DNA of 64,000 nucleotides, from NCBI GenBank assembly GCA_033032865.1, contig JAWHQI010000273.1, positions 744,001 through 808,000 on the forward strand, read 5' to 3'. The DNA is from Dactylorhiza incarnata (taxonomy: Eukaryota; Streptophyta; Magnoliopsida; Asparagales; Orchidaceae). Below the pieces are notes generated by a model. That model worked only from the letters and a program-made list of their open reading frames with translations. It was not told the DNA's origin and searched no databases. Each line of letters starts with the position of its first letter. Within the stretch, counting starts at the first letter, position 1. This document shows, piece after piece, positions 22,890-33,154 of this stretch. The position numbers were made by a program, and so were the translations under genes.

Positions 22890-23735
22890 TTCCCCCATGG
22901 GGAAGTGACAAGATTAACCGCCATGCGCTAGCCGCCGGGGCCGCTATGTATGGCCGAAAGACTTTGAAGAAGCTGAAGAAAACTCCGGAAGAAGAGCTTC
23001 CCCGGCTAGCGGCGCAAGCCAGCGCATGGGGGTTCGCGGCCAATCACTTCATGGCCTTGTCGTTTAGGCGGCTGGTTTCTGTCCAGAAATTTCTGGAGAA
23101 GAAGTACGAGGAGCAGGTCGCGGAGAATGCGCGGCTTCAAGAAGAGAATGCGCGGCTTCAAGAAGTCGTGGCGGTGAGTTTGACAAATGATGACGCGGCT
23201 TCTTTTGTTCAGACCGAGCGACCTAATTTTTTTTTCTTTTTTGCAGAAACAATATGAGATGACCAACCCGGCCTTCCAAGACGAGGTGTTGCCTCATGTG
23301 GCCCAAGGGATCAATAAAGCTTTGGGTCTTATGGAAGACCGGGGCGGTCTGTGCGAAGGATTCGGGGGTACTACCTTCTCCGACCTCTTCCCTGCCCTGA
23401 AGGTTCAACTTGATGAGATCAGCCGAAGGCAGAAGGGAAAAGCCAAGGTGGGCGAGGAGGCTGAAGCCGATGCGGGCAGGGAGATCGTACTCCATCAAGG
23501 AGGTGATGGAAGTGGTGGAGCCGCTGAGGAGGTCGATGCGGATGATGATGCTGATGATGATGATGATGAGGACAGCTTGTCCTCTGGAACAACTGGCTCT
23601 GCTAGTAAGACCGGGCGGTCCAGTGGTAGCGATTCATCGGATTATTCTTCCACGTCAAGTGAAGGTTATTCGCCCGACGTTGATGTGGACTCGATTTCTC
23701 CTGTCAAGAAGAAGAAGAAGAAGTCGGCAGAGTAA
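22890..23735 (+). pseudogene. Antisense gene 2 of element A, 3' part
   Basis: Continues the exon cut at 8309 in the same frame (22890-23173), with a helical EARLQEE-type repeat (NARLQEENARLQE) just before a donor GCG|GTGAGT. The intron 23174-23246 is pyrimidine-rich and ends in TTTTTTGCAG. The last exon 23247-23735 holds an acidic run (DDDADDDDDED), a Ser-rich stretch and a final KKKKKKSAE. Acidic and basic tails suggest a nuclear or chromatin-associated protein, by inference only. No stops or frameshifts occur outside the B insertion, so the gene was probably intact when B landed. Confidence 0.78.
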
Positions 23736-24299
23736 TGCCTTTGTTTTTAATTTTATTTTTGTATAATCGCCGGTCTTTTTTTGTTAGCCGGGCGGTTAAA
23801 TTTTTGTCAAAACATTTGAAGAAATGAATAGAAATTTTACCTGTTTGATTGACCTTCTAGTGTTACTTACTTGTGGCTGATGTCTTGTTTCTTTCTTTCT
23901 TTTTACCTTTTGCCTTTTATGATCTAGCCGTGCGGTTATCCTGATCTGAGCATAAGTGATGATTTGATGATCTTGGACGATCTATATTCGAACCGTGCGA
24001 TTACTCATTTAGGTCTCAGGATGTCTGATTTCTGATAATATGAACCATAACATATAGACTCATGCGACTGTAATTTGGACCAGGCGGCTTCTTATCATTC
24101 AGAGATATTTTATCCTTGCCGATGTAAATAACGAATAATAACTTTGCGCGGTTTGAATTCTATCCTGGCGAGTAATACACTGCATCTTAGAGATAACTTT
24201 TGCTTAAGAAATAGCTCAACTCGATCGATTAGAGCATAATCCGGGCGATCATATATTTAGATCTTGAGATATCCAACTTAATTAATTGTAAAAGATAGG
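23736..24299. other. Element A AT-rich spacer
   Basis: AT-rich sequence downstream of antisense gene 2, with scattered GCGGTT-type blocks (GCCGGGCGGTTA near 23787). No gene was seen. It grades into degenerate copies of the repeat at 24300-24620. Confidence 0.5.
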
Positions 24300-24620
24300 T
24301 AATGCCCGCCCGGTTAGAATACAACCCGAGCAATATATTCAGATCCAGAAATATCCAATTCAACAGAATGGAGGGATAGATAAACCCGACCGGTCAGAAC
24401 TCAATCCGGGCAATCATACAATTAGCTCCATAAATATCCAACTTATAATGGATGGATAAACCCGCCCGGTTAGAATATAATCCGGGCAGTCATATAATTG
24501 TCCAAAAATACCCAACCTATAAAAGATTGACAGGGCCGCCCGGTTAGAATATAACCCGGGCAACCATGTAATTATCCAGAAATACCCTAACTTATACACA
24601 ATCAGACCGTTCGGTTTGAA
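24300..24620. repeat. 74-80-bp degenerate tandem repeats in element A
   Basis: The block CCCGCCCGGTTAGAAT and relatives start at 24305, 24385, 24461 and 24535 (80, 76 and 74 bp apart), each followed by a matching CCGGGC arm: GCCCGG...CCGGGC enclosing TTAGAATATAAT. The same position in element B holds the giant 76-bp satellite, which has a different sequence but also a hairpin design. Confidence 0.75.
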
Positions 24621-24774
24621 AGTTCAGACCGCCCGATCTTAATATCACAACCCTTTATTAGGGTAGAAGAACACCTGTACCTGTTTTAATAATATCTTCC
24701 CAGAATGGTTTTATACAAAAAACCACAAGAGGTGAATACCTTCCTGTAGGGAAAAAGGATAATCTACAGGCTCA

Positions 24775-25073
24775 GACGACCAAATGGGCAGGTGGGCCTC
24801 GGCGGCGAACATTGCTTTCCTCAAGTGGTCATAAGAGCTGTAAGCGACTCATCTGCTCTCTTGCCTAGGGTTACAAGCCTAGTTGATCAATTGGGCAGGT
24901 GGGCCTTGGCGGCGAACATTGCTTTCCTCAGAGAGATCAACTCAGTTGTGGGCCCAACTAGGCACCGTTTCGAGAGTACCTAAGAGTATTCGATGGTCAC
25001 AAGCTATGATGATCAGTTGGGCAGGTGGGCCTCGGCGGCGAACATTGCTTTCCTCAGAAAGATCATCAAAGCT
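24775..25073 (-). repeat. Three hairpin repeats with covarying stems in element A
   Basis: Copies at about 24775-24832, 24881-24942 and 25002-25073 share the core TGGGCAGGTGGGCC...GAACATTGCTTTCCTCA. The arms are GACGACC/GGTCAT (one mismatch), AGTTGATC/GATCAACT, and AGCT plus GATGATC/GATCATC plus AGCT. They lie just downstream of the pol stop in element sense. See the element B copies. Confidence 0.75.
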
Positions 25074-25385
25074 GTAACTATATCCCTTTCGGGGCATGAT
25101 AGAGCTGACAATCACCTAGACCTCCCTTGATGCAGGGGTGTGCCAGATATCGGCCGGGATCCAAAGTTCTGAAGACCACCGCAGCGGAATTGGCAAGCTA
25201 CCACTACATGTGTGCGAAAACTCCCCGCATCACATGGTCTTGGTGGGTTTTACGCTATGACTACAATCCGAGGGGGTTCGAGCAGAATTTGGCGATATCT
25301 CAGAGGTTCAGGGAGTGAGATATGTATATATGTATTTATAATGTTGAGAACCATCAGACAAGGAGAAGTGTCAGTATAAGGCTTT
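25074..25385 (-). other. Conserved post-pol noncoding segment of element A
   Basis: Directly follows the pol stop in element sense and is conserved in element B (20218-20560). No frame is conserved. It may be a packaging, RNA-processing or 3' UTR element; function unknown. Confidence 0.5.
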
Positions 25386-26874
25386 TCATTTAATACCAAA
25401 AAGAAACGTAAAGAATGAAAGAGATAGTTCAAGGATAAAATCGTTTAAGATCGTCACGCTCCAGGTGCGTGCGATGTCTTCTCCTTCGCTGGTTTGGAGG
25501 CGGTAGGCCCCATTCTTTAATACTTCTTTGACAATAAAAGGCCCGGCCCAGTTGGGATTCAGCTTTCCAACATTACCAGATCTGGCCGTAGCATCTACCT
25601 TTTTCAACACCAAATCCCCAACTGCAAACTGCTTTACCCTGATATTTTTGTCAAAATATTTCGCCATCCTCCTCTTAACTTCTTCCTGCCTGATTGTCGC
25701 CTCGTCCTGAAGTTCTTCGATCAGATCCAGACTATGCCTGATGGCCTCATCATTATATTCTACCCATGCTTCTCCTCCCTCTTTGGCATACACAACTCTT
25801 GGGGTGACCACCTCAAACTCTACAGGAACAACAGCCTCCGAGCCATGAGATAATTTGAATGGTGTCTCCCCTGTAGCTGAAGATGGGGTAGTGCGAAGAG
25901 TCCAAAGGATGGAGGGAAGTTGGTCTGCCCAATTTCCTTTTTGATTCAAAACTCTTTTCATCAGGAGTTGCTGAATTCGCCTGTTTGCTGCTTCCACCTG
26001 TCCGTTGGTTCTTGGATGATGTACCGAGGAAAATCGAAGGTCAATTCCAACCTGATCGGAAAATTTTATCATCTCGGGATTATTGAACTGCGGCCCATTA
26101 TCAGTGACGATTGCCAGCGGGATTCCGTGTCGGCAGACTATTTCTCCCCAGATGAAATTTTTGATAATTTGAGTAGTAGTTTTTGCCAATGCTTTTGCCT
26201 CAATCCACTTACTGAAGTAGTCGATCATTACTATGATAAAGCGGCGCTGGCCGCTAGCCATTGGAAAGGGTCCGACTAGATCCATCCCCCAAACTGCGAA
26301 GGGCCAGGGTGCAGTTATTGACCTAAGCGATTGAGCGGGCAGATGTTGAAGAGGGGCAAATTTCTGACATTGTACACAGCGCTTGGCAAATGCTTCAGCA
26401 TCCTTTCTCATAGTTGGCCAAAAATATCCTTGCCGCAGGATCCTTTTTTCTAAGGTTTTTGCCACTGAATGACTACCACATTCCCCAGAATGAACTTCCT
26501 GAAGTATGATCGGGATCTCTTCTTCTGAAACACACCGCGCTGAGGGAGAAATCAATGTCTTTCTATACAAAACTCCTGCTATTAAGTAGTAGTAGGCCGC
26601 CTTTCTCCTGAATCTACTTTTGTCTTTGATTGATTGATGAAACTGCCCTCTTGACAGAAATAATTCATAAGGGTCCTTCCAGGAAGGATGTTGATCGATC
26701 TGCATGAGCTCCTCTTCCTCCGTTGCCGGATGAAAAAGTTCCGAGGTCACCCCTCCTGATGGAAGACCAAACTTTGACAATTTATCTGCCTCTTCATTCT
26801 GTGTTCTCGGAATGTGTTCGATGATGAAGGATTTGAATTTCCCGATTTCCTCCTTAGCTAGAAATAGATACTTT
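25386..26874 (-). pseudogene. Element A integrase (end of pol)
   Basis: Integrase of the Tat element. Reading down the - strand: end of the archaeal-type RNase H (TQNEEADKLSKFG near 26790), the zinc-binding HHCC region with CVQCQKF, then the catalytic DDE triad in GMDLVGPF, TDNGPQFN and NGQVEAANR, then a C-terminal domain ending near ARTWSVTILNDF. The frame is open throughout and joins in frame with the part before solo LTR C. There is no chromodomain, as expected for Tat. The stop is at 25386. It would insert element cDNA into the genome, but the upstream breaks prevent an intact polyprotein. Confidence 0.92.
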
Positions 26875-26879
26875 CTTAG
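26875..26879. repeat. Target-site duplication of solo LTR C, left copy
   Basis: CTTAG before the LTR start TGTTTACCC at 26880; repeated at 28097-28101. Removing the LTR and one copy restores the pol frame. Confidence 0.93.
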
Positions 26880-28096
26880 TGTTTACCCAGAAATCGGCGA
26901 TCCTTTTCGAGGAGATTTTTTCTGCGTTTCTCCTACAGGTCATGCGGCTAGGGATCTCCTGCCCGCCCAGCAGGGGCGGTCTCCTTCCTCAGGTCTCCCA
27001 GCCGGGGCAGCCTCCTCCTTTAGACCGCGCGGGTAGGCGGTCTCGTCCTTCAGACCGCGCGGGTAGGCGGCCTCCCCCTTCAGACCCAGCAGGGGCAGTC
27101 TCCTCCTTTAGACCGCGCGGGTAGGCGGTCTCGTCCTTCAGACCGCGCAGGTAGGCGGCCTCCCCCTTCAGACCCAGCAGGGGCGGCCTCCTCCTTTAGA
27201 CCGCGCGGGTAGGCGGTCTCGTCCTTCAGACCGTGCGGGTAGGCGGCCTCCCCCTTCAGACCCAGCAGGGGCGGCCTCCTCCTTTAGACCGTGCGGGTAG
27301 GCGGTCTCGTCCTTCAGACCGCGCGGGTAGGCGGCCTCCCCCTTTAGACCCAGCAGGGGCGGCCTCCTCCTTTAGACCGTGCGGGTAGGAGGTCTCGTCC
27401 TTCAGACCGTGCGGGTAGGCGGCCTCCCCCTTCAGACCCAACATGGGCGGCCTCCTCCTTTAGACCGCGCGGGTAGGCGGTCTCGTCCTTCAGACCGCGC
27501 GGGTAGGCGGTCTCCATTGTTCAGACTGCGCGGGTAGGATCCGGTCACCGGCTCACTGGAGGTGACGACATCGACCCAGAGCCTATAAATAGGACCCTCG
27601 ACCATGAACAGAGGACAGCAAGTTGGGGGACAAAACTGGCGGCTAGAAATAGCCAGACCGCACCTACTCGCGGTCTAACCGACGAACTCCTAACTGCCAG
27701 TTCGGGCGGTCTCAACAACAGGCCGGGCGGCCTCAGCAAACAGCCCGGGCGACCTGTCCGGGCGACCTCAGCAAACAGCCCGGGCGACCTGTCCGGGCGA
27801 CCTCAGCAAACAGCCCGAACGACTTTCTTTTCTTACCCGCAACTCTCTTGTATTCATTGTATTTCCATGTACTAAACACAACGAGCTGTAATACAGATTA
27901 TTAAATAAAGGGAAAGCCCGCCGCAGGAGTGGCATTTGCTGCGGCGGGCGAAGTCTGGCATCGCCGCAAGCTAGCGGCCCCCTCTTCTTTTCTCTTCTCC
28001 CCTCTTCACTCGCGACTCAAGTAACCAGTTGCTCGCGGCCTCCTTTTCCCCCTATTTCCTCGAGTAGATCGTGGAGGTGCCATTTTGGATTCAACA
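26880..28096 (+). mobile_element. Solo LTR C (related to element B LTR)
   Basis: A single 1217-bp LTR, TGTTTACCCAGAAATC...TTTTGGATTCAACA, flanked by CTTAG. Its ends match the element-sense ends of B's LTR, but it is inserted in + orientation, opposite to A and B. It has its own 30-bp array (about 26990-27535, GACCGCGCGGGTAGGCGG type), a TATA box (CCTATAAATAGG, about 27580-27591), spacer repeats with CAGCCCGGGCGACCTGTCCG near 27740-27810, AATAAA at 27904-27909 and the conserved hairpin 27916-27949. A lone LTR with a perfect duplication is the usual product of LTR-LTR recombination. It splits A's pol inside the second RNase H. Confidence 0.93.
26990..27535. repeat. 30-bp tandem array in solo LTR C
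   Basis: About 18 units alternating GACCGCGCGGGTAGGCGG + TCTCGTCCTTCA, GGCCTCCCCCTTCA and GACCCAGCAGGGGCGG variants. The array lies immediately upstream of the TATA box, the same place as in element B. Confidence 0.88.
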
Positions 28097-28101
28097 CTTA
28101 G

Positions 28102-28380
28102 TATCAGTTCTCTTGTTTCGTAGTTCCCTAGAACCTGCGAAGCCATCACAAGAGAATCAGTTTTTACATGAACATGTTCTATTCCAAGCTCCTTCGCGAG
28201 TCTCAGGCCGGCCAAGAGTGCTTCGTATTCGGCCTGGTTATTTGTAACTGAAAAGAAGAATTTGATAGCTTGCTCCAGCCTGATGCCATTTGGACTGATC
28301 AGAACTACCCCGGCTCCTACGGAGTTTCTGCCAGAAGCCCCATCCACATAAATGATCCAAGCCAAAGGAGATTGTACTAC
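28102..28380 (-). pseudogene. Element A archaeal-type RNase H, N-terminal part
   Basis: Starts after an in-frame stop and reads IIYVDGASGRNSVGAG (first catalytic Asp), then NQAEYEALLAGLRLA (catalytic Glu) and VKTDSLVMASQVLG (Asp). This second RNase H, placed after the gypsy RNase H and before integrase, is the hallmark of Tat elements. Solo LTR C cuts it at the CTTAG site; the domain continues at 26874. Confidence 0.88.
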
Positions 28381-30110
28381 CTATTCAGGATTAGACTCCA
28401 TCGTGTCTACCAAGAAATCTGCCAATACTTGCGCCTTTATTGCCGTTCTGGGAATGTACAATATTTCGAACTCGCTCAGCTCGCTTGCCCATTTGGCTAA
28501 TCTTCCTGAATGATCCGGCTTCTCCAGGATACTTCTTAGTGGATGATCCGAAACCACCTGAATAAGATGAGCCTGAAAATAGGGGCGGAGCCTTCGTGAT
28601 GACATGACCAAAGCCAAGGCTAGTTTCTCCAGGATTGAATATCTAGTCTCCGCATCTTTGAGGATGTGGCTGACATAATATATCAGAAATTGCTTCTTTT
28701 TCTCTTCCCGAACCAGGACAGAGCTTATTGCATCTGGGCCCACCCCCAAGTACAAGAATAATGTTTCCCCTTCGCGAGGGCTTTGAAGAAGAGGGGTTGA
28801 AGTTAACTGCTTTTTCAACTGTTCGAAAGCATTGTCGCACTCTTCATTCCATTCAAACTTAGATCCTCCCTTAAGCGTCTTGAAGAATGGAGCGCTTTTA
28901 TCCCCTGACTTGGAAATGAATCGGCTCAATCCTGCCAGCCTCCCTCCAAGTTGCTGCACTTCTTTCTGATTACGAGGAGGGGTCATGTCTAGAATGGCCT
29001 TTACTTTATCTGGGTTTGGTGCGAGGCCATCAGGGGTGAGAAGATGTCCAAGAAATTTCCCTTTGTTTGCCCCAAACACGCATTTCAATGGGTTTAGTTT
29101 TAATTTGAACCTTCGCAGAGTAGCGAACGTCTCTACGAGGTCTTTCAGGTGGATTAAAAAAGTTTTACTTTTTAGAAGAAGATCATCGACGTATACTTCA
29201 AGATTTCTTCTTTTTTGTTTTTTGAAAACCGTGTCCATCATTCTCTGATATGTCGCACCCGCATTTTTGATTCCGAAAGGCATGACAAGATAACAATAAC
29301 ACCCATCATTGGTAATGAAGGATGTATGCGGGATATCAGGTTTATGCATCTTAATCTGATGGTAACCAGAAAATGCATCTAGGAAGCTCATGAAATTATA
29401 TCCCACCGCGGAATCTACTAAAACATCTATCCGAGGCAAGGGATAACAATCTTTGGGACACGCTTTATTGAGTTTAGTGAAATCTACACACATGCGCCAT
29501 TTTCCCCCAGATTTTTTCACCATCACTACATTTGACATCCAGGTGGGGTATTGGATTTCAGAAATGAAATTGGCTTTAAGAAGCTTTGCAACTTCTTCTT
29601 TGATGGGTACCGCCAGCTTGGTTGCTACCTCCCTCTTCTTCTGTTGGATTGGCTTGAATTTAGGAGAGATGTTGAGGTGATGGCACGCAACATCTGGATC
29701 TACTCCAGGCATATCTTCTGCTGACCAGGCAAAGATGTCCAGATTCTCCAACAGGCAGGAGATCAACTGAACCTTCTCTTCTTCTGATAGCTCGGCGTTG
29801 ATGATCAGCTTCTTCCCTTCCTCTTCAGCAATAGGGATCTCTTGGGTCTCCTGGGCAGGTTCCAGATAAGTTCCTTTCCGCTCTGCGCTTTCCTCGGCCT
29901 CTTCAGGGTGTTTGGATACCTCATGGATGTCATCCTGAACCTTGGGAAGTGGTGCCTCAGTGATCACATTAACTGTTTTCACGTAACATTCACGAGCAAC
30001 CTTTGGATCGCTTCGGACCCGATATTGACGCCCCTCGGCAGCGAACTTTAAGGCCAAATGGAAAGTGGATACTATCGCTTTGTAAGCGTTCAGGATTGGT
30101 CTTCGAAGAT
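28381..30110 (-). pseudogene. Element A reverse transcriptase and RNase H
   Basis: The - strand codes RT with KWRMCVDFTKLNKACPKD, YPLPRIDVLVDSAVG, LVMPFGIKNAGATYQRMMD and the catalytic YVDDLLLKSK, followed by gypsy RNase H (QFLIYYVSHILKDAETRYS and ILEKLALALV). It ends at an in-frame stop (28381-28383, reading NPE stop) just before the second RNase H. Same-frame coding continues after the stop, so I read it as a nonsense mutation or possibly a readthrough site. The 5' boundary overlaps the protease frame; see the gag-protease entry. Confidence 0.92.
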
Positions 30111-32255
30111 TGCGCAGTAGCTGCTTGGGGCTTCCACCACTACGAAGTTTATCAGCTTCGTTATGCCCCCCGGCGATACCAAAAGCTTTACGCACCCTTC
30201 CACTTCTTTCTTTTCTCCCGAGAAGCTGTAGAGGGGCCCTTCCGTGGAGAGCAAAGACTTTCCAGTCTTAAGGGCTTCAAATGTTTGGCGGAAAATGAGA
30301 TTAACCGAGCTGCCGGTATCAACCAGAATTTTATGCACGGTGTAGTTCTCAATAACCGCTCTTATCACTACTGCATCATCAAAAGGATTTGCATATGGGG
30401 GAAGATCTTCTTGGCCGAAAGTAACGACTGCCCTTTCTGGAGCAGAAGTGGAGGCGACTGCCACTTCCTGCTTTGTAACTCTCCCGATGCTAGATTTCCG
30501 AGAGGATTCTACCCCTGATCCTCCATGGATGCAATAAACGTTGCCAAGGGGACCAACATCATTCACTTCTATACATTCGGTCGCAGGATGGATATCCCCA
30601 TAACAACCTGCCTCTTCTACATCAGCACACTCCCAGGTCACTTCGATCGCTTCCTTCTTCTTCTCGGTTCGTGGTTCAACCGGGGTTTCTTGCCGAATCA
30701 ACCCTCGGAGCTTCCCCTCTTTCAGGAGTTTTTCTATCAACCACCGGAGGGCCCGGCAATCCTCAGTCTGCTGCCCCTCCTCTTTGTGATATTCACAATA
30801 GAGGTTTGGGTTCCGATTGCGAACTTCCGATTTCAAAGGAGGGGGCCTCTTGAAGTCAGGCCTCTTTTGGAGAATTTGAACTACCTCGTTCATGGTGACG
30901 TTAAGAGGGGTGAATGACTCTTGTGATTCATCATATCGGATGGACGGGATAGTTGGGGATGGTTGTGCGATGTGCTGCGGCAGATACACGGGCATTATTT
31001 GCGGAACCCCCATGGGTTGAGTGGGTGCGATGGCCAACGACGGTTTCTGATCCTGAAACCGTTGATGGCCAAGAAATGGTTGCTTAGGCTTGAGATTTCT
31101 TCCCCTCTGAGCACGAGGTTCGAAATCAGGCCGAGATGAATGACTGTAGCGTTGCTGATGGGTTGATGCGGAACTAAACTGATCATTGTCACTGAGCAAC
31201 TTGGCAACATAACCAGGATTAGTCTTTTCTCCCCTGATAAACTTATTAGCCAGACTAATCATCTCTTGATATGTCTTTGGCTCCCTGATTTGGGCTTCAA
31301 ATTTCAACGGCCCCTCCCTAAGGCCATGCATCAAAGCGACCCTGTACAATTCCGGATCAACGTTTTGCACCTCCATTATCTCCCTTTGGAAACGGTCGAC
31401 GAAACGGGCCCACGTTTCGTTTTCTTGCTGCCGTATCTCAAATAGGGCTGCCAGACCGTTTTTCCTCTTTTTAGAGGTAGAGAATCGAAGCAGGAATTCT
31501 CTACGCAATTCCGCAAAACATCTAATAGATCGAGGATGTAGTCCATAAAACCATTCTCTGGCCTGTCCATCAAAGGACGTTACCAGGAGCTTACACTTAG
31601 TTGCATCGGTGATGGTCCTCAGAGCAACAGCCGATTCAAATGCTTGGAGATGAATTGCCGGATCGGACTCCCCACTATATGTTGACAGGCGCGGTTCTCG
31701 AAAGTTATTTGGGGCCGGCTCTCCTCGGATTTTGTCCGTGAAGGGAGAACTTTCCTCGGTATCCTCGTACAGAGGGAAAGCAGGGTGGTAGGGGATCTCT
31801 GCTGCGGTCATTTGCGGACAGGCCGCCTGGTAGGAGCGGGCAGGGGCTCCAGCCGGGTAGGATTGGTAGGCGGCGACCTCAGGCGGATAGGAAAAGTGAG
31901 CGGCCTGAGAAGCCGCCCCTTGGAAGTCGAGGACCCGAGCCGGCATACAGTGAGCGGCCTCTTGGTAAAAATTCTGCCGAGCCGCAGAACCTTCTTGTGG
32001 TGGTCGGGAATGGGCGACTTGTTGAAATGGGTATGGAGGTGGAGGAGGTAGGACAGGAGTTACTGGCTGGTTAGCCGCGGCCTGCTGGGGGGCTAGCCGC
32101 TCGGTTAACAGAGTTAGAGCCTGACTGATCGCGTCCAGACGTTGATCAGTTGCTTTCTGGGCCTGGTCGGCTTCTCTCTTTGTTCGCTCCAGAGCTTCCC
32201 ACAAAGAGTCGCTATGGTCGGATCGGTCTCTTGGAGGGAACTGGCGGTCTGACAT
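30090..32255 (-). pseudogene. Element A gag and protease
   Basis: Probable start ATG at 32255 (MSDRQFPPRD), the first after the primer site; the open frame itself extends back into the LTR. Gag has a coiled N-terminus, a Pro/Ala-rich linker, the capsid core (ESDPAIHLQAFESAVALRT, WFYGLHPRSI, MHGLREGPLKFEAQI) and a nucleocapsid-like CEYHKEEGQQTEDC. The protease follows: HKILVDTGSSVNLIF. The frame ends at 30090, shortly after PSSYCAI. The adjacent RT frame overlaps it by about 100 bp and carries the expected continuation, which places a single-base deletion near 30096-30100. Gag and protease are otherwise intact. Confidence 0.9.
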
Positions 32256-32285
32256 TCTGAACCAAAGATTTCGCTGACAGTTCGC

Positions 32286-32306
32286 GATCTGAAGGTCGCG
32301 TGTTTC
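32286..32306 (-). other. Element A primer-binding site (internal tRNA-Phe)
   Basis: The + strand reads GATCTGAAGGTCGCGTGTT at 32286-32304, identical as I recall it to 19 nt of plant tRNA-Phe, then TC, then the LTR at 32307. There is no TGG-initial site next to the LTR as in ordinary 3'-end priming. The LTR's own end (GAATCGAACA in element sense) also resembles the tRNA T loop complement (GGATCGAACA). Confidence 0.7.
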
Positions 32307-33149
32307 TGTTCGATTCAAAAGTGCGCCTCCGAAGGAAATCGAGGGTTGCAAATTATCAGTTACCATTCGGTTAGAGAATTCGGATCGCTAGCAGCGGTCG
32401 AGGCCGGACTTCGCCCGCCGCGGCAAATGCCACTCCTGCGATGAGCTTTCCTTTGATTAAAATGAAGTGGTTACAGCAGCTAAAAATGTAGGAAAGGAGA
32501 AGCCGGCCGGTTTGACAGTCCGCAAGACGGGAAACTCGAGACCGCAGCTCAAACAAGCGAGCTCCTAGATTCGAGTGTGCGTGTCTTGTGAACAGTGCCG
32601 CCCCCTATTTATAGGCTTGGGGGCCTGCCCGAATGGGCAGGGATAGAATAACCACCTGCCCGGGTACATAAGAAACGGGTAGGCGGTGACGGGATGCACA
32701 AAGAAGAAAAAAGAAAGAAACCGCGCGGCTTGGCGGCTTGCTTCTCCGACCTGTCTGACCTGAGGCTGAAGATACCGGGACCAAGTCAATGATTTAGACC
32801 GAGCGGCCTCTGGCTTGAGACCGCGGTCTGTCTTCGGGACATGGCTTGGCTGATCTTCATGAGGTAACCCGGATAGTCTCTGATCTGAAAACGCGGCTTG
32901 TTCTCCGGGTTTGAATCTTGAATCTCTATGGCACAACCCGCGCGGTCTCCTTCCTGAGACCGCGGATAGCCTTCTTGCTTGGGCCCTTGACGACCTTCAC
33001 TCTTGGGGGCGGTCCAAAAATGACATCAGACCACCCGGCCTGGTTTACCTTGAGCTGAGAGCCACTGATCCTGGAACCCAGCGGCCTGACCCAGCAGTTC
33101 GCCCGGTCCGAGAATGATCCAACCCGAGAAGCGGTTTTCCGGGTAAACA
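32307..33149 (-). repeat. Element A 5' LTR
   Basis: 843 bp, TGTTCGATTC...GGGTAAACA. TATA box rc of CTATTTATAG at 32605-32614; conserved hairpin 32413-32446. Drives gag-pol leftward. Confidence 0.95.
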
Positions 33150-33154
33150 CGTAA
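33150..33154. repeat. Target-site duplication of element A, right copy
   Basis: CGTAA after GGGTAAACA; pairs with 3754-3758. Confidence 0.95.

Larger units (their letters stand above)
3759..33149 (-). mobile_element. Element A: Tat-type Ty3/gypsy retrotransposon with antisense genes
   Basis: Two 843-bp LTRs (3759-4601, 32307-33149) with about 15 differences counted by eye, flanked by CGTAA. On the - strand it codes gag-protease, RT-RNase H, a second archaeal-type RNase H and integrase. On the + strand, between the 3' LTR and the end of pol, lie two spliced antisense genes. An extra RNase H domain plus antisense ORFs is the pattern known for the Tat lineage. It contains element B (8310-22884) and solo LTR C (26880-28096); without them it is about 13.6 kb. 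Confidence 0.93.

Noticed and set aside
25920..26279. + strand open frames within the integrase and RT regions of A (for example 25920-26279, 30525-30917)
   Set aside because: They mirror real - strand coding with recognisable RT/integrase motifs and show no motif of their own.
26880..28096. C as one end of a complete second element inside A
   Set aside because: No internal region or second LTR is adjacent, and a perfect 5-bp duplication directly flanks this single LTR.
2002..28101. Meaningful target preference because both copia and solo LTR C used CTTAG
   Set aside because: Two matching 5-mers among four LTR-element insertions are weak evidence; A and B used CGTAA and TGCAC.
32286..32306. 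A tRNA-Phe gene or fragment
   Set aside because: Only about 19 nt match, placed exactly at the LTR border in both A and B. A primer-binding site explains this; there is no acceptor stem or anticodon arm.
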